In this document: in pieces, positions 42,377 through 49,598 of the stretch
Layout of the letters: each line of letters begins with the position of its first letter
Numbering within the stretch: the stretch's first letter is position 1
Notes under the pieces: model-generated
Told to the model about the DNA's origin: nothing
Database searches by the model: none
The model's input: only the letters and a program-made list of their open reading frames with translations
Translations under genes and position numbers: made by a program
Assembly (NCBI RefSeq): GCF_006912135.1
Contig: NZ_VIRS01000043.1
Span: 1-59,005 of the forward strand
From: Cryptosporangium phraense
GTDB lineage: Bacteria > Actinomycetota > Actinomycetes > Mycobacteriales > Cryptosporangiaceae
Length of the DNA stretch: 59,005 bases
Direction: 5' to 3'

Positions 42377-43654
42377 CTACGCGAGGAAAGCTCGCACGAA
42401 GTCGTACTTGTTATCGCTGGAACCGGCACAAGCATCCGACGTCGCATCAGCCTCATTCCCATCACCACAAGGCTGATCCCGCGCAATCTGCCACATAGAC
42501 ACCCAAGCCGCCCCCACCGACCGCGCGAACGCGCTCAACTGCCGGGCGTCCGACTCCGTGAAGACCTCGGTCGACGGCTCGTTCACACCGATCAACGTAG
42601 TGACCGCTACCCGCGACCAAGCCTCCGCCGACGACAACCCGAATACGCTCTTGACCTGCGCGTGCGTGCCCTTCATCGACTGGATCGCGTAGTACCCCAT
42701 CTTGCCGTCCGGGTCGGGCGCAGCCGACTCGCCGAAGTCCATCGCCATCACGTTGACCGCGTGGATCGTCGCGCCGTTGCTGGCTGCGCTGTTCAGCAGG
42801 CTCAAGCCGGCCGACGTCAGCCCACTGGGGTTGACCGGCAGCGTCACCGACACGTCGAGCGTCTTGCCGGCCGACGAGGCGTTCCGCTGCATGATCGCGA
42901 TCGCCTTCGAGCGGCGGTCGTTGGCGTCGGTGTCGGAGAGCACACCGCCCTCGATGTCGAAGTCCACTTTGCTCACGCCGAACTCGTCGATGACGCCCTG
43001 GTACGCCGACGCGAGCTCATCGGCCGACGAGCAGGAAGCCGCCAGCTCGGTGCCCGACTCGCCACCGAACGAGATGCGCACCGACCCGCCGGCCGCTCGG
43101 TAGGCCGCCACCCGGGCCTTGATCGTCGCGTCGCCGACCGACGTCGAGCCGCCCCAGCTCGCGGTGCAGCCGTCGCCCGACACGATGAACGCCAGGTTGA
43201 GGTGCTTGATCCCGGCGGCGCGAACCGCGAGCAGGTCGACCGCCGGGTACTGCAGCAGATCGACGTAGGGCGCGAACTCGGTGCCGTTCGACGCGGTCTT
43301 CTTCGGCGTCGGCGACGCCTTGCCCACGCCCGGGGCCGGGTGCGAGCGACGCACGTGCCGGGCCGGGCTCTCCGTCGACGGCGCCGGCTCGGTGGAGGGT
43401 TCCGGGTGCCTGCACGCGTCCGACCGGCACGAGGCCAGCTCGCTCTCGCCGCCGCCGTCGAACGGCGACCCCACGGCCGCGTAGGCGCCGGCCGTCGTCA
43501 TCACGATCCCGAGGACGAGTCCGACGGGAATGAGTAAGCGTCTGGTCGACCGGGCGACGCGGCGGCGGTGAACGCCGGTGGCCGCTCTTCTGCTCGCTCT
43601 ATGCGAGCCCGCGGTGACCTGGGCCTGTTCCGGGCCCGGCAGAGGGGGTCGCAC
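42377..43654 (-). CDS. Membrane-anchored GH18 chitinase-like protein
   Basis: 425 aa. A basic cytoplasmic N-terminus and one TM helix (residues 39-61) are followed by a Pro/Ser/Thr-rich linker and a GH18-like barrel. The catalytic signature is VDFDIEGG with Glu235 as acid, preceded by SVRISFGGESG (the S-x-G-G strand) and followed by INVMAMDFGES-type and SMWQIARDQPC segments. It resembles actinobacterial chitinase/glycosidase domains such as the ChiC/ChiD type. Several Cys suggest an extracellular domain with disulfides. The start is GTG 43654 behind AGGAG. It faces away from the methyltransferase gene across 229 bp. Confidence 0.88.
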   Translation of the reverse strand: MRPPLPGPEQAQVTAGSHRASRRAATGVHRRRVARSTRRLLIPVGLVLGIVMTTAGAYAAVGSPFDGGGESELASCRSDACRHPEPSTEPAPSTESPARHVRRSHPAPGVGKASPTPKKTASNGTEFAPYVDLLQYPAVDLLAVRAAGIKHLNLAFIVSGDGCTASWGGSTSVGDATIKARVAAYRAAGGSVRISFGGESGTELAASCSSADELASAYQGVIDEFGVSKVDFDIEGGVLSDTDANDRRSKAIAIMQRNASSAGKTLDVSVTLPVNPSGLTSAGLSLLNSAASNGATIHAVNVMAMDFGESAAPDPDGKMGYYAIQSMKGTHAQVKSVFGLSSAEAWSRVAVTTLIGVNEPSTEVFTESDARQLSAFARSVGAAWVSMWQIARDQPCGDGNEADATSDACAGSSDNKYDFVRAFLA

Positions 43655-43745
43655 GGGTTGTGACTCCTGAGGTGGCGGTTCTTTCGTGGTGAACCTTATC
43701 GGTCCAGACCCAGGGCGAACCTCCCTCGAAAACGGAACATGCGAT

Positions 43746-43757
43746 TGCCTTAAGGCA
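43746..43757. promoter_or_regulatory. 12-bp palindrome between divergent genes
   Basis: TGCCTTAAGGCA is a perfect palindrome in the 229-bp gap between the GH18 gene and the methyltransferase gene. It is A/T-rich at its centre, in a lower-G+C stretch. It may be a regulator site; no cognate regulator is adjacent. Confidence 0.4.
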
Positions 43758-43883
43758 GCATTAGGTTCATATCTAGGATTCGCACAGCCGTGTCATGGCC
43801 CAAAATCTGACAGAACCGGATCAGGCCCCCGACCAGCTCCCTAGTGGACGGTGAAGGATGTAACCCTCGTTACACTGCGCGCC

Positions 43884-44678
43884 ATGGGTGGTTCGGAGAA
43901 CGTCGAGATCGACACGTCAGTGGTGCACTCCGCGCGACGGTACGATTACTGGCTCGGGGGCAAGGACAATTTCGCGGCCGACCGCGAATCCGGTGACGCG
44001 ATCGCGAGCCGGTTTCCGTCGGTGCCATTGGCCGCGCAGGAGAATCGTAAATTCCTCCGGCGGGCCGTGACGTACCTGTCCAAAGAGGTGGGCATTCGTC
44101 AGTTCCTGGACATCGGGACGGGCATTCCGGCCGCGAACAACACCCACGAGGTCGCGCAGTCGATCGCGCCGGAATCGCGCGTGGTCTACGTCGACAACGA
44201 CCCGATCGTGCTCGTGCACGCGCGCGCCCTGCTCTCCAGCAGTCCGGAGGGCGCCACCGCGTACCTGGACGCCGACTTCCACGAGCCGGAGCGGATCCTC
44301 GAGGACCCGGACCTGCAGCGGGTCCTCGACCTGTCCCAGCCGGTCGGACTCATGCTGATCGCGATCCTGCACTTCATGAAGGAGGCGGACCGCCCGTACG
44401 AGAACGTCGCCCGGCTGGTCGACGCGCTGCCCTCGGGCAGCCACCTGACCGTGACCAACGCCACGCTCGACTTCGCCGCTCCCCAGGACGCGGCCGACGC
44501 CCGAGCGATGCTCGGGCACGAGATGGAGTGGCGGTCCAGCGCCGAGCTGGCCCGATTTTTCGACGGGATGACGCTGATCGAGCCGGGCGTGGTGCCGGTG
44601 AGCGAGTGGCGCCCCGAGGAGACCGACCGGCCGGCCCCGGCCCAGGTCTCGTCGTACGGCGCGATGGGGGCGAAGTAA
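43884..44678 (+). CDS. SAM-dependent methyltransferase (PF04672 family)
   Basis: 264 aa. The family, expanded in actinobacteria, opens with IDTSVVHSARRYDYWLGGKDNFAAD, seen here from residue 10. The SAM-binding motif is FLDIGTGIPAANN, the acidic strand is VVYVDNDPIVLVHARALL, and later motifs are DLSQPVGLMLIAILHF and the C-terminal GMTLIEPGVVPVSEWRP. The methyl acceptor is unknown for most members. ATG 43884 gives the usual N-terminus; GTG 43851 would extend it by 11 residues. It lies alone between the GH18 and sigma-factor genes. Confidence 0.93.
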   Translation: MGGSENVEIDTSVVHSARRYDYWLGGKDNFAADRESGDAIASRFPSVPLAAQENRKFLRRAVTYLSKEVGIRQFLDIGTGIPAANNTHEVAQSIAPESRVVYVDNDPIVLVHARALLSSSPEGATAYLDADFHEPERILEDPDLQRVLDLSQPVGLMLIAILHFMKEADRPYENVARLVDALPSGSHLTVTNATLDFAAPQDAADARAMLGHEMEWRSSAELARFFDGMTLIEPGVVPVSEWRPEETDRPAPAQVSSYGAMGAK

Positions 44679-44830
44679 GGGACAGGCGTTGGCCGCTCTC
44701 GAGCTCAGCCGCGGGCGGCACGCGGGCCCCCTCGCCGCCAAGTCCTAAGAGGACCCCTCCGAACTTTAGCCGCATTTAAAGAATAGCCAGCAACCTTTTT
44801 TCAATTTCCCGCCATCCGAATAGCAGCCGG

Positions 44831-44858
44831 TTGACGTGCACTTTTCCCTGGCTAATAT
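44831..44858 (+). promoter_or_regulatory. Sigma-70-type promoter upstream of the ECF sigma gene
   Basis: TTGACG at 44831-44836 and TAATAT at 44853-44858 are separated by 16 bp, near-consensus for the housekeeping sigma factor. Transcription would start near 44865, about 70 bases before the sigma gene start at 44936. A second TTGACG (44890) has no matching -10. Confidence 0.65.
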
Positions 44859-44935
44859 TCGAATTGCTTCCCGAGCAACCCCAAAAAACTTGACGCTGAC
44901 TACGCACCCGGCAGCGTCGAGAGGAGGTGGAAGGC

Positions 44936-45508
44936 GTGCCCGTTCGGCCCCGCGAGCATGCCTTCCACCTATTTTTCGAGACCCATCACGTGGAGCTGGC
45001 CCGAATGGCGTCGCTGATCACCGGCGACCAGAGCGTCGCGGACGACCTCGCCGCCGACGCGTTGGCCGAGATCTGGCGCTACTGGGACCGCGTCAACGCG
45101 GCCGACGACCCGCTCGCCTACGCCCGCGGTGTGCTGGTGAACGTGGCCCGGAACTGGAACCGCAAGAACGGCCTCGAGCAGCGCGGCGCGCGCTTGACGA
45201 GCCTGTTCCGCCGGGAGAGCCCGATCACCGAGACCGACGTCCCGTTCGCGCTCGACGTCCGGGCCGCGCTGGCCCGGCTGCCCTACCGGCGTCGGGCCTG
45301 CGTCGTCCTCCGCTACGCGTTCGACCTGTCCGAGCGGGAGGTCGCCGAAATCCTCGGCATCTCGGTCGGCACCGTGAAGAGCCAGACCTCCCGCGGCGCC
45401 GCTCAGCTGGCCGAGCTCATCTCCCAGGACCACCTCGGCGAACCCGAACTCCGCCGCGCCGTACTCACCAGGGCCGCCCGGCACAGCGAGCTGGAGGCCG
45501 GGCGATGA
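44936..45508 (+). CDS. SigE-type ECF RNA polymerase sigma factor
   Basis: 190 aa. Sigma region 2 spans residues 10-85 (LFFETHHVELARMASLITGD, ADDLAADALAEIWRYWDRV) and region 4 spans 115-175 (LARLPYRRRACVVLRYAFD followed by the HTH LSEREVAEILGISVGTVKSQ). The length and YAFDLSEREVAEILG match the actinobacterial SigE-family group. GTG 44936 is chosen, with GAGAGGAGG at 44919-44927; the upstream GTG 44927 overlaps that ribosome site. It is cotranscribed with the TM protein gene through an ATGA overlap, which is the usual place for an anti-sigma partner. Confidence 0.93.
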   Translation: MPVRPREHAFHLFFETHHVELARMASLITGDQSVADDLAADALAEIWRYWDRVNAADDPLAYARGVLVNVARNWNRKNGLEQRGARLTSLFRRESPITETDVPFALDVRAALARLPYRRRACVVLRYAFDLSEREVAEILGISVGTVKSQTSRGAAQLAELISQDHLGEPELRRAVLTRAARHSELEAGR

Positions 45509-46353
45509 ACCCCGACGACTACCGGACCGAAGAGCTGCGCCTGCGGCTCCGCGCCGCCGCCGACGAGCACCACCCCGACCGGGCCGCGATGCTCGAGCGG
45601 CTCGCGCGCCGCCGGGCGTCCGCGCCGCCGTCGTACGGCCGGCGTCCGTTCGCCCGCTCGGCCGGGCTCGGCCCGGTCCGCTCCGGCCCTCGCGCCGCCT
45701 GGGCGGCGGCCGCGCTCGTCGGGGTCGTCGCGCTCAGCATGGGCGGCACCTGGTTCGCCGTAGACCTCGTCGGACGTCCGGCGCCGCGCGAAGTGGCCGA
45801 GGCGCCGCCCGCCCCGCTCCCGCCCGCGACGACGCCGGCCGCCGAGACGCCGTCCGCACCGGAACCGAGCGCCTCCGCCCGGCCCACCTCGAAATCCCCG
45901 CGCCCGTCCGCGTCGAAGCGCACCAGCAAGCCGCCGTCACCGGTGGAGACGGTCCCGAGCGGCAGCAACCCGGTTCGCGACTACCTGTGGTCGGACGGCT
46001 CGATCGACCCGAACTCGAACGACAACTGGGCCCAGAGCAACGTCACGCTCAAGAACCGGCAGCCGGTGACCGCGCTCGACGTCACGATCAAGGTCGCGGT
46101 CACCAACGGAGTGAAGGTCGCCGGCAAGTGGACCAGCGTCCCGAACGACAAGATCACGCTGAGCGTTCGCGAGCAGTCCGGCTGGCTGTACTACCGCTTC
46201 ACGCTCGACGACGGCGCCACGCTCGCGCCCGGTAGCTACGTCTTCGCCGGTCAGTACAGCCACTCCGGCGCCCGCGACGCCAACGACGACGCCTACTTGG
46301 CGACCGCGTCCGCCGGCCACGACGACGTCTCGGTCCACGGCACGTTCGCCTGA
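45505..46353 (+). CDS. Single-TM protein, putative anti-sigma partner
   Basis: 282 aa. The cytoplasmic N-terminus (residues 1-62, MNPDDYRTEELRLRLRAAAD) is Arg-rich and helical, but without the zinc HxxxCxxC motif of classical ZAS anti-sigma factors. One TM helix at 65-88 is followed by a Pro/Ser/Thr-rich linker (92-150). A beta-sandwich extracellular domain (155-282) follows, with NWAQSNVTLKNRQPVTALD and YYRFTLDDGATLAPGSYVF, resembling a carbohydrate-binding fold. ATG 45505 overlaps the sigma stop (ATGA). A membrane sensor that controls the sigma factor fits the context, but binding is not shown by sequence. The 3' end overlaps the convergent permease gene by 61 bp. Confidence 0.8.
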   Translation: MNPDDYRTEELRLRLRAAADEHHPDRAAMLERLARRRASAPPSYGRRPFARSAGLGPVRSGPRAAWAAAALVGVVALSMGGTWFAVDLVGRPAPREVAEAPPAPLPPATTPAAETPSAPEPSASARPTSKSPRPSASKRTSKPPSPVETVPSGSNPVRDYLWSDGSIDPNSNDNWAQSNVTLKNRQPVTALDVTIKVAVTNGVKVAGKWTSVPNDKITLSVREQSGWLYYRFTLDDGATLAPGSYVFAGQYSHSGARDANDDAYLATASAGHDDVSVHGTFA

Positions 46354-47861
46354 TCCGCCACACCCGGGTGCGCCCCGGGCCCGCTGGGTTCGACCCCGGG
46401 CCCGGGGTCGGCAGAACCGCTCGCCCGGCCGATCGACGCGTACACCGAGGGACGCGTCGACCGCAGCACCAGCGCGGTCACCACCCCGAACACGAACGCG
46501 GTACCGATCAGCACGGCCAGCAGCCACGACGGGCGGCCACCGGCCGGCGGGAACACCGACGTCAGCCGCAGCAGGCCGAACACGAAGACGAACCCGGTCA
46601 CGACGGTGGACAGCGCCCCGGCGACGACACGCACCTCCCAGCCGCCGACGCCGGTCTCGCCCTCGCCCGTACGCAGGAACCAGAAAACCGCGCCGATCGA
46701 GGTCAGCGTGAGCGCGCCGGTGATGCCGAGCCCGCTGGCCAACCCGAGCCAGAGCGCGTAGATCCGGTCCCCGGTGGCGACCACGGCCACCGCACCGATC
46801 GCCGCGATCGCCGGAACGATGAGCCGGACCGGCCCACGCGTCCCGAGCCCGAACGACGAGGGCAGCACCCCGTCGCCGGACAGACCGGCGAGTTGCCGGT
46901 TCACGGCCTTGTGCAGGACGACCGCGGTGCCGACGGTCGCCAGCAGCAGCGTCCACATGATCAGGCGCCCGATCCCGGTGGCGTGCTCCGGCCCGACGAT
47001 CCGGCCGATCAGCGTGAACAGCGACTGGCCGGTCGTCCCGGCGGTCGCCGCCACGTCGTCGGGTGCGACCGCGGCCCGCGCCTGGCCGCTGGTGGCCGCA
47101 CCGACCGCCCAGGCCGACAACGCCGACGCCGCCGTCATCAGCGCGCCGGCCAGGTACGCGGCGAACGGCACCGACCGGCCCGGCCGACGCACATCCCGGA
47201 CGAAGTTCAGGCTGGTGTCGAGGCCGATGAACGCGGTCACCGCGAAGCAGAGCGCGATGCCGAACGACCCGCTGAACAGCCAGCCCGGGTGGAGCGGCGC
47301 GATGAAGTCCTCGTGCTGCATCGGCAACTGCAGGGCCCGGACGTCGAACCAGAGCAGGACGACGATCTGCGCGGTGAGCAGCCCGCCCAGCAGCCAGATG
47401 ACCCGGCGTAACGGCACGAGCCCGAGCAGCGAGATGACGACCGCCCCGGCCACCGCCGACACCTCGACCGGCAGGTCGTGGCCGAACGCGTCGGTGAACA
47501 GGGCCGAGAACGTGAGCCCGAACACCGCGTAGAGCGACACGATCGAGCCCAGGTACGAGATCAGCACGACGACCGCGACGCCGAGCCCGGCCGCCGGGCC
47601 GAGCCCGTGCGACACCAGCGAGTACAGCCCGCCGGGGTGCCGGATGCGCCGGGCCATGCTGGTGAACGCCAGCGCGGCGCACAGCAGCGTGATGCCGCCC
47701 AGCACGTATACCAGCGGCATCGCCACCAGGTGTCCGAACTGGAAGGCGCCGGGAATCGCCACCCACGCGACGATCAGCGGCGCGTGGCTCATCGTCGCCA
47801 CGATCGCCAGTTGCCATCCGGCCAGCGGGCCGGAGTCGGTCTCGGACAGGTGCCTGGCCAT
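46293..47861 (-). CDS. APC-superfamily amino acid permease
   Basis: 522 aa with 12-13 TM helices. The N-terminal helix 1 break SHAPLIVAWVAIPGAF, helix 3 RIRHPGGLYSLVSHGLGP and helix 6 ALCFAVTAFIGLDTSLNFVRDVRRP resemble the conserved APC core. The C-terminus is a long Gly/Pro-rich cytoplasmic tail (from SADPGPGVEPSGPG). The substrate is probably an amino acid or amine. ATG 47861 is separated from the TetR gene by a 23-bp palindrome, so it is likely a TetR target. Its last 61 bp are antisense to the end of the sigma partner gene. Confidence 0.88.
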   Translation of the reverse strand: MARHLSETDSGPLAGWQLAIVATMSHAPLIVAWVAIPGAFQFGHLVAMPLVYVLGGITLLCAALAFTSMARRIRHPGGLYSLVSHGLGPAAGLGVAVVVLISYLGSIVSLYAVFGLTFSALFTDAFGHDLPVEVSAVAGAVVISLLGLVPLRRVIWLLGGLLTAQIVVLLWFDVRALQLPMQHEDFIAPLHPGWLFSGSFGIALCFAVTAFIGLDTSLNFVRDVRRPGRSVPFAAYLAGALMTAASALSAWAVGAATSGQARAAVAPDDVAATAGTTGQSLFTLIGRIVGPEHATGIGRLIMWTLLLATVGTAVVLHKAVNRQLAGLSGDGVLPSSFGLGTRGPVRLIVPAIAAIGAVAVVATGDRIYALWLGLASGLGITGALTLTSIGAVFWFLRTGEGETGVGGWEVRVVAGALSTVVTGFVFVFGLLRLTSVFPPAGGRPSWLLAVLIGTAFVFGVVTALVLRSTRPSVYASIGRASGSADPGPGVEPSGPGAHPGVADQANVPWTETSSWPADAVAK

Positions 47862-47877
47862 GCTTAACCTCGACGTC

Positions 47878-47900
47878 TTACGCGAACAACGTTCGCGTAA
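47878..47900. promoter_or_regulatory. 23-bp palindrome, candidate TetR operator
   Basis: TTACGCGAAC (47878-47887) and GTTCGCGTAA (47891-47900) are perfect reverse complements with a 3-bp spacer. The site is 16 bp upstream of the permease start and 19 bp upstream of the TetR start, typical for a TetR dimer controlling both genes. Confidence 0.78.
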
Positions 47901-47919
47901 CAGTAGGAGCAGTGTCACC

Positions 47920-48633
47920 ATGCGTCAAGATGGGCGTGTGGAAACAACACCGCGACCGGGCAGCGCCGGGTGGTGGCGCGATCGCCGGGCCGCCCGGGCG
48001 AAGCGCCGGAACCGGCCCGGCGGCCTGACGATGGACCAGATCACGAAGACCGCGCTGGTCATCGTCGACGAGGAGGGGCTGGCCGCGCTGACCATGCGCC
48101 GGCTCGCCGACGCGCTCGGCACCGGAGCCGCGTCGCTCTACCGGCACGTCGCCAACCGCGAGGAACTACTCGTCGAGGTCGTCGACCACGTCCTCGGCGA
48201 CGTCGAGTTCGCCGAGCTCAAGCCCACCTGGCGGGAGGACTTCGGGACGGTCGCGCACAACCTGCGGGCCGCGCTGCTGCACCACCCGCACCTGCTGCCG
48301 GTCGTGCTGCGCACTCCCCTGCTCGGCCCGAACGCGCTCCGCGGACGCGAGGCCAGCCTCCGGCGCATCCTCGACTTCGGGTTCTCCCGGGCCGACGCCC
48401 AGCCGATCTACACCGTGCTCGTCAGCACCGTGCTCGGCCAGGCGGTGTTCGCGGCCCACGACCGGCCCGAGCCGCTGCGTCCCGAGGTCTACCGCGACCA
48501 GTCGGCCGACGACTACCCGACGGTCGCCGCGCTGGCCGACGAGACCACCCCGCAGACGTCCTCGGCACTGTTCTCCCTGATGATCGACATCATGCTCGAC
48601 GGCATCGCCGCCAGATATCCCCGGGAGAGCTAG
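47920..48633 (+). CDS. TetR-family transcriptional regulator
   Basis: 237 aa. The N-terminal HTH follows a basic arm (RAKRRNRPGG): TKTALVIVDEEGLAALTMRRL, ADALGTGAASLYRHVANREELL. The C-terminal ligand domain is of the TetR_C type seen after GTGAASLYRH regulators (WREDFGTVAHNLRAALLHHP). ATG 47920 has AGGAG 10 bp upstream; GTG 47938 is an alternative. It probably binds the palindrome at 47878-47900 and represses the divergent permease and itself. The stop overlaps the next gene start by one base, so it is cotranscribed with the hydrolase gene. Confidence 0.93.
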   Translation: MRQDGRVETTPRPGSAGWWRDRRAARAKRRNRPGGLTMDQITKTALVIVDEEGLAALTMRRLADALGTGAASLYRHVANREELLVEVVDHVLGDVEFAELKPTWREDFGTVAHNLRAALLHHPHLLPVVLRTPLLGPNALRGREASLRRILDFGFSRADAQPIYTVLVSTVLGQAVFAAHDRPEPLRPEVYRDQSADDYPTVAALADETTPQTSSALFSLMIDIMLDGIAARYPRES

Positions 48634-49598
48634 TGCTGACCGATCTACCGCTCGACCAACTGCGCACCTACCGCAGCGCGCAGACCCGGCCCGACGACTT
48701 CACGGCGTTCTGGGACGAGACGCTGGCCGACGCCGCCCGGCACGACCTCGACGTCCGCGCGACCGAGGTGGAGACCGGCCTGACGACGCTCACCACCTTC
48801 GACGTCTCGTTCCGCGGGTTCGGCGGGGAGGAGATCCGGGCCTGGCTCCGCGTCCCGGCCGGGGCGAGCGGTCCGCTGCCGACCGTCGTGCAGTACATCG
48901 GCTACGGCGGCGGCCGCGGCCACGTGCTCGAGAACCTCGTGTGGGCGTCCGCCGGGTTCGCCCACCTGGTGATGGACACGCGCGGCCAGGGTGCGAAGTG
49001 GGCCGTCGGCGACACCGCGGATTCCGGTCCGGCCGGACCGTCGGTCCCCGGGGTGATGACCCGCGGGATCGCGGATCCCGCGACCTACTACTACCGACGC
49101 CTCTATACGGACGCCGTCCGCGCGGTGGACGCGGCCCGGGCGCTGCCGCAGGTCGACGCCGACCGGATCGCGGTGCTCGGCGCCAGCCAGGGCGGCGGGC
49201 TGGCGCTGGCCGTGGCCGGGCTGCGCGACGACCTCGCCGCGGCCGTCGCCTACGTGCCGTTCCTGTGCGACTTCCCGCGCTCGACCCGGATCACCGACGA
49301 CCACCCGTACCGGGAGATCGCCGACTACCTGGCGACCCACCGCGACCAGGTCGAGCGGGTGCACCACACGCTCTCGTACTTCGACGGGGTGACCCTGGCC
49401 GCCCTGGCCACCGCGCCGGCGCTGATCTCGGTCGCGCTGATGGACCCGGTGTGCCCGCCGTCGTCGGTGTTCGGGGCGGCCAACGCGTACGCCGGGCCGT
49501 GCGAGGTGCTGACCTGGGACTACAACGGCCACGAGGGCGGCGGCCCGTTCGACGACGCCCGCGCGCTGGAGTTCCTGCGGGAGAACGTCGACCGGTAG
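48633..49598 (+). CDS. Acetyl xylan esterase/cephalosporin-C deacetylase-like hydrolase
   Basis: 321 aa, of the AXE1 (PF05448) alpha/beta hydrolase group. Characteristic segments are FTAFWDETLADAARHDLDV, VQYIGYGGGRGHVLENLVWA, MDTRGQG, and RGIADPATYYYRRLYTDAVR. The nucleophile Ser is in VLGASQGGGLALA, the acid is in MDPVCPPSSVFGA, and the His is in NGHEGGG. It removes acetyl groups from sugars. No signal peptide is seen, so short imported oligosaccharides are likely substrates. GTG 48633 follows GGGAGAG. It forms an operon with tetR. Its 3' end overlaps the convergent sensor gene by 79 bp. Confidence 0.93.
   Translation: MLTDLPLDQLRTYRSAQTRPDDFTAFWDETLADAARHDLDVRATEVETGLTTLTTFDVSFRGFGGEEIRAWLRVPAGASGPLPTVVQYIGYGGGRGHVLENLVWASAGFAHLVMDTRGQGAKWAVGDTADSGPAGPSVPGVMTRGIADPATYYYRRLYTDAVRAVDAARALPQVDADRIAVLGASQGGGLALAVAGLRDDLAAAVAYVPFLCDFPRSTRITDDHPYREIADYLATHRDQVERVHHTLSYFDGVTLAALATAPALISVALMDPVCPPSSVFGAANAYAGPCEVLTWDYNGHEGGGPFDDARALEFLRENVDR

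Noticed and set aside
46293-46353. Overlap taken as a sign of a wrong stop for the permease
   Set aside because: The frame is continuous with good codon use to the stop. With four such overlaps in the window it is reported as a pattern instead.
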